From: Phycisphaerae bacterium
Lineage (GTDB): Bacteria > Planctomycetota > Phycisphaerae > UBA1845 > Fen-1342
NCBI GenBank assembly: GCA_020058145.1
Contig: JAGVEP010000489.1
Coordinates: 1 to 31,311 of the forward strand
Direction of reading: 5' to 3'
Length of the DNA stretch: 31,311 nt
Shown here in pieces: positions 1 through 8,350 of this stretch (the first letter of the stretch is position 1; the number at the start of each line of letters is the position of its first letter). A program made the translations under genes and the position numbers. The notes beneath the pieces were generated by a model. The model saw only the letters and a list, made by a program, of their open reading frames with translations, did no database searches and was not told the origin of the DNA.

Positions 1-1
1 C

Positions 2-463
2 GACGTGATTCGCCGCGCCGCGCGGCTGTTCAACGAGCTGATCGTCGGGATCGGCATGAACCCCGACAAGGAGCAGCTCTTTACGCCACAGGAGCGTCTG
101 GAACTGCTGCGACCGCACCTCACCGACCTGCCGAACGTGCGGGCCGCGACGTATGACGGCCTGACGATCGATTTTGTCCGCGAGTGGCACGCCGACGTGC
201 TGGTGCGCGGCATTCGTGACATGTCCGATCTGAATCACGAGGTCCAGTTGGCCAACTTGAACCGCATGATCGGCGGCGTCGAGACCGTGTTCATGCTCAC
301 GAGCGACCAGCACGTCCTGACATCCAGCACGTACATCAAGCAAATCTACGAGATGGGCGGGGGGGACGTGAGCCGAATCAGCCAACTCGTCCCGGACAAC
401 GTCGCCGGGTGTTTGGCGGCGAAGCTCGGCCACCGCCCGGCCGTTCGGCACCTGTTGCCATGA
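2..463 (+). CDS. coaD: Phosphopantetheine adenylyltransferase, 5'-truncated by the window edge
   Basis: CoaD transfers AMP from ATP to 4'-phosphopantetheine, the penultimate step of coenzyme A synthesis, in the cytosol. The visible frame runs from codon DVIRRAARLF to a TGA at 461-463, about 153 residues. Family members are about 160, so roughly 18-20 N-terminal residues, including the nucleotide-binding TxGH-type motif, lie upstream of the window. Diagnostic segments present are VRGIRDMSDLNHEVQLANLN (substrate-binding Arg region) and TSSTYIKQI, the counterpart of the SSSxVRE loop near the C terminus. The GTG at position 5 is an internal Val codon, not the start. The stop overlaps the ATG of the next gene (ATGA at 460-463), so the two are probably translationally coupled. 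The family call is secure. Confidence 0.93.
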   Translation, partial: DVIRRAARLFNELIVGIGMNPDKEQLFTPQERLELLRPHLTDLPNVRAATYDGLTIDFVREWHADVLVRGIRDMSDLNHEVQLANLNRMIGGVETVFMLTSDQHVLTSSTYIKQIYEMGGGDVSRISQLVPDNVAGCLAAKLGHRPAVRHLLP

Positions 464-1740
464 GGCGGCTTCCCGGAATGACCCGCGCGCGCCCGGCGGC
501 GGTCCACCCGCGTGTCGTGCTGCTGTGGGCGGTCGTCATGGTGGTCGTGGCGAGCGGCCTGTACGCCGTCGCCCCGTGGATTCTCCCGGCCCGGGTGAGC
601 GCAGGGCCGCTCGTGCAGATGGCCGCGCCCGATGGCGTAACGTTCGTCTGGTACACCACGCGGCCGGTGGTTTGCCGCGCGGTGGTCACGATTGACGGCC
701 GCCCGCAGGGCTTCGACGCCGCCGTGGATGGAAACCGCCATCAAGCGCGTGTCACCGGGCTCGCGCCGGGCATGAGCTATCCCTACGAGATTTGGGCCGG
801 TGACCGCCGGTTGATTGGCGACCTCGCATTTCAAACCAACCGCACTGGCGGCGAGCGGTTCACGTTTCTCGTTCTCGGCGACAGCGGGATGGGCAATCGC
901 GAGCAGTACCTGCTCGGCGGGCTGATGGCGCGTACGCTGCCGCCGGCTGATTTCGTGCTGCACACGGGCGACCTGGTCTACCCCGACGGGGCCCGCGAAC
1001 GCTATGAGGCACGATTTTTTGCGCCCTATCGGCACCTCCTCGCCCGGGTGAATTTCTGGCCGTGCCTGGGTAATCACGACGTGGCGAAGGGCGGCCGCGC
1101 GCCGGCGTATGAAGAGGTGTTCGAGCTGCCGGAAAACGGCCCGGCGGGGTTGCCGGCCGACCACAATTACTGGTTCGACTACGCCGCCGCGAGGATCGTG
1201 GTCGTCGATAGCGACCCCGACGAGGCCACGTTGCGAGATCAGGTCGCGCCGTGGCTGCGGGACGTGCTCGCCGCTCCCGAGCCGCGCTGGAAGTTCGTGG
1301 CTTTCCACCACCCGCCGTATACCGGGGGGCAGTATCCGCCCGACGCGCGCATCCAGCGCAGCCTGGTGCCGGTATTCGAGGAGACCGGCGTGGATGTGGT
1401 GTTTTCCGGCCACGATCATACGTATCAGCGCATGCACCCGCTGCGCGGCGGCCAGATCGTGAACGCCAGCGAGGGAGTTCTCTACATCATCACGGCGGCC
1501 GGCGGGGCGCGCCTGTATGAGCCGACGCCGCTGCGGCCAGACTACGTGGCCGTGCTGGACCATCAACATTTCAGCTTCACACAGGTTTCGATCGACGGCG
1601 ATGAGCTGACTTTGCGGCAGATCGCGCTGGAAGGCCAGACTCTCGATCAGTGGACGCTGCGGAAGGCGCCCGGCGGGACTGAGCTGGAGCCTCCGTCGGC
1701 GGACGCTGTCTCGACCCAGCCGGAGGTCGAGGCGCCCTGA
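460..1740 (+). CDS. Membrane-anchored purple-acid-phosphatase-like metallophosphoesterase
   Basis: This is a 426-residue calcineurin-like phosphoesterase. One hydrophobic helix (about residues 19-41) should act as an uncleaved signal anchor and place the enzyme outside the cytoplasm. A Fn3-like N-terminal domain follows (about 48-128), with FVWYTTRPV and VTGLAPGMSYPYEI typical of purple acid phosphatases. The metallophosphatase domain then carries the full metal-ligand series: LGDSG (D141), HTGDLVY (D171), LGNHD (N205, H206), FHHPPY (H283) and SGHDHTYQR (H318, H320). The last motif is typical of PAP-like enzymes. The natural substrate cannot be read from sequence. The ATG at 460 was chosen because it overlaps the coaD stop; an in-frame ATG at 478 is an alternative that keeps the anchor. 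Confidence 0.88.
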   Translation: MRRLPGMTRARPAAVHPRVVLLWAVVMVVVASGLYAVAPWILPARVSAGPLVQMAAPDGVTFVWYTTRPVVCRAVVTIDGRPQGFDAAVDGNRHQARVTGLAPGMSYPYEIWAGDRRLIGDLAFQTNRTGGERFTFLVLGDSGMGNREQYLLGGLMARTLPPADFVLHTGDLVYPDGARERYEARFFAPYRHLLARVNFWPCLGNHDVAKGGRAPAYEEVFELPENGPAGLPADHNYWFDYAAARIVVVDSDPDEATLRDQVAPWLRDVLAAPEPRWKFVAFHHPPYTGGQYPPDARIQRSLVPVFEETGVDVVFSGHDHTYQRMHPLRGGQIVNASEGVLYIITAAGGARLYEPTPLRPDYVAVLDHQHFSFTQVSIDGDELTLRQIALEGQTLDQWTLRKAPGGTELEPPSADAVSTQPEVEAP

Positions 1741-1874
1741 TCTTCTCAGGGGGCCACGTTGTCACGGCGCCCGCGGCGCGGTAGGTTTCCCGCGTCGCGT
1801 CCGGCTTGGCGTTCGACGGCGCGCGAACGTTGGCCGATTACCCGGATCGATTTTCTTTCACGCGAGGGCAACGT

Positions 1875-4082
1875 ATGTCGACCGAACCGCAGGTCATGAC
1901 CAAGCTGCCGGAAAACGCCTACCGCGAACTCAAGCCGGGCGAGACGTACGTCCCGATGGTGCCGCCGAGCGTGAGCGTGCCAGAAATCACGACGCGCTCG
2001 ATCATCTTCGGGATTGCGATGAACATCATCTTCTCGGTGGTTGCCACGTACCTGGCCTTGAAGGCCGGCCAGGGCATCGAAACCGCGATTCCGATCTCCA
2101 TTCTGGCGATTGGGCTCTCGGGGGTGCTCGTGAAGTTCGGCCTGCGGCGGAGCTCGCTGCTCGAAAACATCAATATCCTGGCAATCAGCACAACTTCCGG
2201 CATCGTGGCGGGGGGGACGTGCTTCACGATGCCCGCCATCTACGTGCTGAAGCTCAACGAGAAACTGGGCATGGGCGACTTGCAGCTCTTTCTCCAGATT
2301 TTCCTGGTGCCGTTCTTCGGGGCCATTCTCGGGGTGCTCTTCCTGATCCCGTTCCGCCGGTACTTCGTGAAGGAGATGCACGGCAAACTGCCCTTCCCCG
2401 AAGCTACCGCGACGAACGAGATTCTCGCGACCGGGGCCGGCGGCGGCGGACAGGCCTGGGTGCTGATCTACTCGTTCCTGCTCGCGATGGTCTACAACTT
2501 CCTGTCCAAGGCGATGAACCTCTTCACCGATGTCTTTACGACGGGTAAGACAACCCTCGAATACCTCGTGGACAAAGCCGGTGTCGACGCCACGACGGGC
2601 AAGGCGACGTTCGACACAGCCAAGGAGGCCGTCGATACCCTGGCGTTCAAGTCCGACTTCATCACGCACATGACTGAGAAGATCAAGACCGTGTTCTTCA
2701 TGGGCACGGGCGCCTACTACCTCGGGCTGGGCTTCATCATCGGCCTGCGCTATGCGGCGATCATCTGTGCCGGTTCCTTCCTGTCCTGGTTCGTCATCGT
2801 GCCGTTGCTGGGACAGTTTGACCTCGATACGCTGCACATTCTGAACGCCCACCCGAAATTCACGGAGACGGCCGCGGACCGGATTTTCTACTTCATTCCG
2901 CGCAATATCGGGATCGGCGGCATCTTCGCCGCCGGCATCATCTCCATTCTGAAAATGAGCAAGGTCATCGTGACGGCCCTGAGCCAGGCGCTCGGCGGGC
3001 TTTTCAAGGCGAAGGGCGCCGGGGCTGCGCACGATCGCACCGAGCACGACATGAGCTACTCGACCATGCTCATCCTCGGATTGCTCACGACCATCGCCAT
3101 GGCGCTTTACTTCCGCTTCGCAGTACTGGCCAACATGCCCAACCCCACGCAACTCACCATCATCGCCACTGTGCTGGCCCTGGGCGTCACCTTCCTGTTT
3201 ACCACGGTCTCGGCGTGGGCGATTGCGATGATCTCCACGACGCCGATCTCGGGGATGACCGTCACGACCATCATCATTACCGCCGCGGCGTTGCTGGCCG
3301 CGGGACTGGAGAAGGGCGACGCGGGGATGCTGGCGACGTTGCTCGTCGGCGGCGTGGTGTGCACCGCACTGTCCATGTCGGGCACGCTGGTGACCGAATT
3401 CAAGCTCGCGTACTGGCTCGGCGCGACGCCGCGTAAGATCCAATGGAGTGCGATTATCGCCGCGCTGCTCGCCTCGGCGGCCGTTACCGGCACGATCATG
3501 CTGCTGGCCAAGTCGGAGGGGTTCGTGCCGACCGCTGAGCATGCGAAGGTCCTGTCGGCTCCGCAGGCCAACATGATGGCCAGCGCCATCGAGGGCTTCC
3601 TGGGCAAGGGCGGCCAGGTCCCCTGGCTGCTGTACGCCACCGGCGCGGTCGTCTCGATCATCCTTCAGATGCTCGGCGTCAGCCCTCTGGCGTTCGCCTT
3701 GGGGATGTACCTGCCCATGGAAATCAACACCTCGATCCTGTTGGGCGCATTCATCGCGTGGCTCGTTGGCCGCGGGGCCAAGAACGAGGGGCTCGCCAAG
3801 GCGCGCAGCGACAAGTCAATTCTCGTGGCATCGGGGCTGATTGCGGGCGCCGCAATCGTCGAAGTGCTGGTCATCGTCTTCTCGTCCCTGATCGACAAGC
3901 CGCTCACCGGCGGAAAGTGGATGCTCGCGCTGGATATGAGCGCTCGTCGCATCGCGGGCGGAGCGAGCCCGGAAGCCCTGGCCCAGATGAACAACTGGGT
4001 CGGCGTCCTGGCGTTCTTGGCCCTGTGCCTGTTCGTGTACGTCGATTGCCGGCGGGCACGGCCTGAGAAATCAGGCGCCTAG
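1875..4082 (+). CDS. OPT family oligopeptide transporter
   Basis: This is a 735-residue polytopic inner-membrane protein of the oligopeptide transporter (OPT) superfamily, whose bacterial branch moves small peptides, probably with protons. Many hydrophobic helices are visible, for example IIFGIAMNIIFSVVATYLAL, AGIISILKM and LLYATGAVVSIILQMLGV. Family-typical stretches include the N-terminal ELTTRSIIFG-like segment (EITTRSIIFG), the LPFPEATATNEIL loop and the GLGFIIGLRYA helix. The start at 1875 (MSTEPQ) follows a GAGGG Shine-Dalgarno about 7 nt upstream; an upstream in-frame TTG at 1806 would add 23 residues without family-like sequence. The next gene begins 2 nt after the stop. Linkage to a POT transporter and an exported peptidase supports peptides as substrate, though OPT members can also carry metal chelates. 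Confidence 0.88.
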   Translation: MSTEPQVMTKLPENAYRELKPGETYVPMVPPSVSVPEITTRSIIFGIAMNIIFSVVATYLALKAGQGIETAIPISILAIGLSGVLVKFGLRRSSLLENINILAISTTSGIVAGGTCFTMPAIYVLKLNEKLGMGDLQLFLQIFLVPFFGAILGVLFLIPFRRYFVKEMHGKLPFPEATATNEILATGAGGGGQAWVLIYSFLLAMVYNFLSKAMNLFTDVFTTGKTTLEYLVDKAGVDATTGKATFDTAKEAVDTLAFKSDFITHMTEKIKTVFFMGTGAYYLGLGFIIGLRYAAIICAGSFLSWFVIVPLLGQFDLDTLHILNAHPKFTETAADRIFYFIPRNIGIGGIFAAGIISILKMSKVIVTALSQALGGLFKAKGAGAAHDRTEHDMSYSTMLILGLLTTIAMALYFRFAVLANMPNPTQLTIIATVLALGVTFLFTTVSAWAIAMISTTPISGMTVTTIIITAAALLAAGLEKGDAGMLATLLVGGVVCTALSMSGTLVTEFKLAYWLGATPRKIQWSAIIAALLASAAVTGTIMLLAKSEGFVPTAEHAKVLSAPQANMMASAIEGFLGKGGQVPWLLYATGAVVSIILQMLGVSPLAFALGMYLPMEINTSILLGAFIAWLVGRGAKNEGLAKARSDKSILVASGLIAGAAIVEVLVIVFSSLIDKPLTGGKWMLALDMSARRIAGGASPEALAQMNNWVGVLAFLALCLFVYVDCRRARPEKSGA

Positions 4083-4084
4083 GC

Positions 4085-5593
4085 ATGGTGCCAAGCGTGC
4101 CGTTGTCTGAACAGCCCGTGAAGCTGAGTTGGCGTTTTCCGCGAACGTTCTGGTTCGCCAACGTCGCAGAGCTGTTTGAACGGGCCGCGTACTACGGCAT
4201 GTTCATTGCGCTCACCCTCTACCTCACCGAGCGCATCGGCTTCGACGACGTATGGACCGGCTACGTGGGCGCGGCCTTCGCGTCGGTGCTCTACCTGCTG
4301 CCCACCTTCAGCGGCATTCTGGCCGACCGCATCGGATTTCGCCGCGCGCTGCTGCTGGCGTTTGCGCTGCTAGCGCTGGGTTATGCGCTGCTGGGGGTCG
4401 CCGGGCTACCGCGGGCCGATGGGCCGCTGGGCGCCGTGGTGCCGTCGGCAGCGAGCAGCCCCGCACCGTTTGTGCCGCTCTTCGCGACGCCGGTCCGCAA
4501 GTTTCTGGCCACCGTGGCGCTCGCGCTGGCCATGTTGGGCGGATCGATCATCAAGCCGGTGATCACCGGCACCGTGGCCAAGTGCTCGGGGGAAGCGACG
4601 CGCGCGCGGGCCTTCTCCATCTTCTACGCGATGGTGAACATCGGTTCGTTCACCGGGAAGTCGTTCGCCAAGCCGCTGCGCACGGGCTTCACCGTGCCGG
4701 GAACCGACCTGCACCTGTCGCTCGGATTGGAGTACATCAACTTCTATGCCGCGCTGATGGCCGGGCTGGGTCTGGTTCTGGTCGCCTTGGCCTACCGCAA
4801 CGTGGACGGGCCGGCCGAGCGCAGGACATACGCCCAAGCCTGGGCCGGCTTGTGTCGGGTGATGCGGAATTTCCGGTTCATCGCCTTGATCCTCATCGTG
4901 GCGGGCTTCTGGTCCATTCAGCATCAGCTCTACGCCACAATGCCCAAGTACATCATTCGGCTGATCGGCAATCACGCCAGTCCCGAGTGGCTGGCCAACG
5001 TGAACCCGGCCGTGGTCGTGCTGCTCGTGGTGCCGATCACGCACCTGGTGCGCCGTTTCCAGGCGGCCAATTCCATTCTGATCTCGCTGGGCCTGATCAC
5101 CCTGTCGGCCGCGACGGTCAGCATGAGTGCCGTGCTGCAAGCCGCCGCCGGCACCAGCATTTCGGTCGCCGGCATCGCCCTGCACCCGATCACGCTGGCC
5201 GTCATCGTCGGCATCGCGCTCCAGGGGCTGGCGGAGTGCTTCCTGTCGCCGAAGTTCCTGGAGTTCGCCTCCAAGCAGGCCCCGCCGGGCGAGACCGGGC
5301 TGTACATGGGCTATGCGCACCTGTCCAGCTTTTTCGCATATTTCCTGGCCTTCGTCATTTCTGGTCACCTGCTGGACGCACTCTGCCCGGACCCGGCGAC
5401 GCTCAGCCCGGACGCCCAAGCCCAGTGGCGGGCGGCAACCGTGCCGGGCGCCACCACGCCGTTGCCCGCGCCCTACGCGCGAGCACACTACATCTGGTAT
5501 GTCTTCACGTGCATTGGCGTAACGGCCTTCCTCGCGCTGCTGGCGTTCAAGTACGTGACCGCGCGACTCGACCGGCGCCGGGCGGCGGCGTGA
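4085..5593 (+). CDS. POT/PTR family proton-dependent peptide transporter (MFS)
   Basis: This is a 502-residue inner-membrane protein of the major facilitator superfamily, proton-dependent oligopeptide transporter branch. The diagnostic helix-1 motif ExxER...YYG is seen at residues 29-38 (ELFERAAYYG); its acidic and Arg residues couple protons to peptide binding. The segments GILADRIGFRRALLLAF (loop 2-3 MFS motif) and GGSIIKPVITGTVAKCSG (PTR-type, equivalent to GxGxxKPxxS) also fit. About 12 hydrophobic helices are visible, with a long loop around residues 115-135. The start lies 2 nt after the OPT stop, so the genes are almost certainly co-transcribed. Two unrelated peptide transporters next to each other, followed by an exported peptidase, suggest di-, tri- and oligopeptide scavenging. 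Confidence 0.88.
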   Translation: MVPSVPLSEQPVKLSWRFPRTFWFANVAELFERAAYYGMFIALTLYLTERIGFDDVWTGYVGAAFASVLYLLPTFSGILADRIGFRRALLLAFALLALGYALLGVAGLPRADGPLGAVVPSAASSPAPFVPLFATPVRKFLATVALALAMLGGSIIKPVITGTVAKCSGEATRARAFSIFYAMVNIGSFTGKSFAKPLRTGFTVPGTDLHLSLGLEYINFYAALMAGLGLVLVALAYRNVDGPAERRTYAQAWAGLCRVMRNFRFIALILIVAGFWSIQHQLYATMPKYIIRLIGNHASPEWLANVNPAVVVLLVVPITHLVRRFQAANSILISLGLITLSAATVSMSAVLQAAAGTSISVAGIALHPITLAVIVGIALQGLAECFLSPKFLEFASKQAPPGETGLYMGYAHLSSFFAYFLAFVISGHLLDALCPDPATLSPDAQAQWRAATVPGATTPLPAPYARAHYIWYVFTCIGVTAFLALLAFKYVTARLDRRRAAA

Positions 5594-5612
5594 CGCGCTC
5601 GGCGCGAGATCG

Positions 5613-5643
5613 TTGAGCCGCGGCGCAGGCGGGCGGCTATCAT
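5613..5643 (+). promoter_or_regulatory. Weak sigma70-like promoter candidate before the S9 peptidase
   Basis: TTGAGC at 5613-5618 and TATCAT at 5638-5643 resemble -35 and -10 boxes. The spacer is 19 bp, longer than optimal. The -10 ends 26 nt before the GTG start, and the strong AAGGAGG Shine-Dalgarno lies between them. This could let the peptidase be transcribed separately from the transporters, whose stop is only 76 nt upstream. The call rests on consensus alone. Confidence 0.28.
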
Positions 5644-5669
5644 ATCGGAGCTAACCAAGGAGGAAGGCT

Positions 5670-7751
5670 GTGTTCCGAACCGCGTATCGCTGCATAATCG
5701 TCGTCGTCGCTGCCGGGTTCCATCTGGCCGCGGCTGGTACGCCCCCCGCGCGGACGCACGACATCACCGTCGACGACTACCTCACCGTACACTTGCTCAC
5801 CGATTGTGCCACGTCGCCGGACGGAAAGTACGTCGCCTTCACCGAGCTGCGCTGGGGCGAACACGACGAAGCCCGGCAGACGGACCTCTGGGTTGTTGAA
5901 ACCGCCACGCAGAAACCCATGCGGCTGACCTTCGACCGTGCCAACGACTCATCCCCGCAGTGGAGTCCCGATGGCACGCACCTCTATTTCGTCTCGAAAC
6001 GCAATCGCGGCGACAAGAAGCCGCCGTACGACGGCAGCACGCAAGTTTGGGTCACGGGCACGCACCCCGGCGAGCCGCTGGCGATCACCCGCGTCAAGGG
6101 CGGCATCGAGAGCTATCAGCTTTCCAAAGACGGCCGCACGCTGTACTACACCAAGGAGGGCGAGGAGGCGGAGAAGGAGTGGCAGGACCTCCGCAAGAAG
6201 TACGCCGATGTCAAATTCGGCGACGGGCCGGTCAAATACACGGAAATCTGGAAGCTCAACCTGGAATCGTGGCGGGAGGAGCAGGTCGCCGAGCCGAAAC
6301 GCGTCATCACGGAGTTTCGCGTCGCGCCGGATGAGACCAAGATTGCACTAATTACGACCCCCGACGGGCGGCTCATCACCAAGGAAGGAAAATCGCGCGT
6401 CGACATCTACGCTGCCAAGACGCACGAAATCACGCCGCTGCCCGACCAGCTCTACCGGACCGACGCACCCTCGCCCTACGGCTGGGTCGGCAATCTCGCC
6501 TGGTCTGCCGACGGCCGCGCGCTGGCCTGGACCGTCGACTTTGACGGCTATCCGGGCGAGATCCTGGTCGCCGAATGGGGTGACGCGGAGCCTGTGCTGT
6601 GGCGGCTCAAGCGACCGGAGGAAGTGAGTGTCAGCGGCGGGCTGCACTGGCTGCCCGGCACGCGCGACCTGTGCTTCCTCGCCGAACAGCGGGCCCGCAA
6701 ACGCGTGTACTGCCTGGCCAACGTGCGTGCTGGCCAGCAGGGCGCCGCCAGCGTGCTTACGCCGGGCGACGTGGTCGTGCAGGCTTACGACTTCACCAGC
6801 GATGGCAAGCAGATTGGCTTCATTCGCGCCGCTGTGCAGGACGCTGGCAACGTCTGCTGGGCCAGCACCGTCCACTCGGATCAGCCCGCGACGCGCCTGA
6901 CCAACATGAACCCGCAGATTGACACCTGGAAGCTGCCGCAGCTCTCGCTCGTCACGTGGAAGGCTCCCGATGGCGCGGAGGTCGAGGGCGTGCTGGAACT
7001 GCCGTCGGACTACAAGCCGGGCGACGCGCCCTTGCCGTTGGCCGTCGAAGTTCACGGCGGGCCGAGTGACGCTGCCTTGCTTTACCTCCAATATTGGATC
7101 TACGGCCGGGTCGCGTTCCCGGCGCGCGGCTATGCGCTGCTGTGCCCGAACTACCGGGGCTCCACCGGCTACGGGGACAAGTTCCTGACCGATCTGATCG
7201 GACGCGAGAACGATATCGAGGTCCAGGACATACTCGCCGGCGTCGATGCGCTCATCGAACGCGGCATCGCGGACCCCGAGCGGCTCGGCGTCCTCGGCTG
7301 GAGCAACGGCGGGTTCCTGGTGAACTGCCTGATCACCGCCACGCCGCGCTTCAAGGCCGCCAGCAGCGGCGCCGGGGTCGTCGATCAGTTTCTCCAGTGG
7401 GGGTTGGAGGACACGCCGAACCACGTGGTTAACTTCATGCGTGGCCTGCCCTGGGAACGCGCCGAGGCGTACGTGAAGGCGTCGCCCGCGTACAAGCTCG
7501 GCGACGTGACGACGCCGACGCTGATCCACGTCGGCGAAGTCGATGACCGGGTGCCCGCTGCTCACGCCCGTGCGCTTTACCGCGCGCTGCAGGAATACCG
7601 CCAGGTGCCGACCGTCCTGCTCACGTACCCGGGTGCCGGCCACGGGCTGACCATCGCGGACCACCGCAAGGGCAAGCTGGAATGGGACTTGGCGTGGTTC
7701 GACCGGTATGTGCTCGGCAAGTCGGACGACAAGCCGTCGAAGACAGAATAG
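5670..7751 (+). CDS. Exported S9 family serine peptidase (prolyl oligopeptidase/acylaminoacyl-peptidase type)
   Basis: This 693-residue enzyme should release dipeptides or acyl-amino acids from short peptides. An N-terminal hydrophobic stretch (about residues 6-22, ending near AAAG) looks like a Sec signal peptide, giving a periplasmic or outer location. Residues about 45-430 form a TolB/DPP-like beta propeller with repeated SPDGKYVAF, SPDGTHLYF and SADGRALAW blades. The C-terminal alpha/beta hydrolase carries the triad: Ser545 in GWSNGG, an Asp at 625/626 in EVDDRVP, and His658 in GAGHGL. HGGPSD and NYRGSTGYG are oxyanion-region motifs of the family. The GTG start is fixed by AAGGAGG at 5658-5664, 5 nt upstream. 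It follows two peptide transporters in the same direction, so a peptide-utilisation role is likely. Confidence 0.92.
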   Translation: MFRTAYRCIIVVVAAGFHLAAAGTPPARTHDITVDDYLTVHLLTDCATSPDGKYVAFTELRWGEHDEARQTDLWVVETATQKPMRLTFDRANDSSPQWSPDGTHLYFVSKRNRGDKKPPYDGSTQVWVTGTHPGEPLAITRVKGGIESYQLSKDGRTLYYTKEGEEAEKEWQDLRKKYADVKFGDGPVKYTEIWKLNLESWREEQVAEPKRVITEFRVAPDETKIALITTPDGRLITKEGKSRVDIYAAKTHEITPLPDQLYRTDAPSPYGWVGNLAWSADGRALAWTVDFDGYPGEILVAEWGDAEPVLWRLKRPEEVSVSGGLHWLPGTRDLCFLAEQRARKRVYCLANVRAGQQGAASVLTPGDVVVQAYDFTSDGKQIGFIRAAVQDAGNVCWASTVHSDQPATRLTNMNPQIDTWKLPQLSLVTWKAPDGAEVEGVLELPSDYKPGDAPLPLAVEVHGGPSDAALLYLQYWIYGRVAFPARGYALLCPNYRGSTGYGDKFLTDLIGRENDIEVQDILAGVDALIERGIADPERLGVLGWSNGGFLVNCLITATPRFKAASSGAGVVDQFLQWGLEDTPNHVVNFMRGLPWERAEAYVKASPAYKLGDVTTPTLIHVGEVDDRVPAAHARALYRALQEYRQVPTVLLTYPGAGHGLTIADHRKGKLEWDLAWFDRYVLGKSDDKPSKTE

Positions 7752-8260
7752 GTGTAGTCCTATAATATCTCACTTTCTGCAATTGGGTTAGCCCCGCAGG
7801 GACGTCGTCACGCCCACTGCATCGCACCCGAGCCGGTGGTTCGCACGACGGTGAGGGTGACGATCCGCTGGCGATTCGTCACTCTCTACCCCGGGCCAAA
7901 CGCCGCGCGAACCACCTAGCCCGCAGCGGCCTTGTAGAAGATCGCCACGAGCGGTCGGGTGCGCGCCCGGGCGCGCATACTCCCAACCAGAAGACACCGC
8001 AGCGGCGTGAGTGGCGCGTGGAAAATCGAAAAAAAAAGCAAGAATCTGCGACAATTGGGATCGTTTCGAGGCTATTAGAGCAGTTTCAATAAAGCCCCGG
8101 CGTCGCGCGGGAGGGCGAGGCTCCGGCCGAGTCGCGGCTCGCCACGAGGCTCGCCTTCCCGAGGCGGCAGACCACTAAGAACACGAAGCGCCAGCGAGTG
8201 AGTCCGCGTTGCCCGCCATGCGGCCGAACCTTAGAGTGCAAGTCTGTCTCAGGTCCGCTG

Positions 8261-8333
8261 GTGGGCACCGCCCACCGCGGTAGCGGCCGGGCGCCGTCCC
8301 GGCCGGAGTCCCGTACGGTGGGCGTTGCCCACC
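8261..8333 (+). repeat. GGTGGGC-type hairpin pair flanking a REP
   Basis: Two small hairpins bracket the REP at 8280-8305. The first is GTGGGC (8261-8266), ACC, GCCCAC (8270-8275). The second is GGTGGGC (8317-8323), GTT, GCCCACC (8327-8333). The second matches the palindrome core repeated near 12893-12959. The last hairpin ends 5 nt before the GAGGAG Shine-Dalgarno of the dehydrogenase. Confidence 0.65.
8280..8305 (+). repeat. REP element, GTAG head plus 8-bp hairpin
   Basis: GTAG (8280-8283) is followed by CGGCCGGG (8284-8291), a 6-nt loop, and CCCGGCCG (8298-8305). This is the 26-nt unit seen repeatedly in the window: GTAG, an 8-nt arm, a 6-nt loop and the complementary 8-nt arm. Confidence 0.75.
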
Positions 8334-8350
8334 ACGTTGAGGAGAACACT

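Larger units (their letters stand above)
7752..8350 (+). other. 600-nt gene-free region with hairpins and repeat fragments
   Basis: No convincing gene was found. A perfect TATAAT lies at 7761-7766 without a matching -35. An imperfect long stem runs from about 7838 to 7920: GGTGGTTCGC near its start pairs with GCGAACCACC near its end, and inner segments partly pair. A second imperfect palindrome lies at about 8108-8163 (GGGAGGGCGAGGCT against AGGCTCGCCTTCCC). REP-type and GGTGGGC hairpins follow at 8261-8333, listed separately. A short A-rich tract lies near 8030. The region acts as a repeat landing zone between the peptide and organic-acid blocks; a small RNA starting near 7773 is possible but unsupported. 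Confidence 0.5.

Noticed and set aside
7761..8054. Small RNA or small ORF starting at the TATAAT at 7761
   Set aside because: No -35, no conserved motif and no Shine-Dalgarno-led frame; kept only as a note on the gene-free region.
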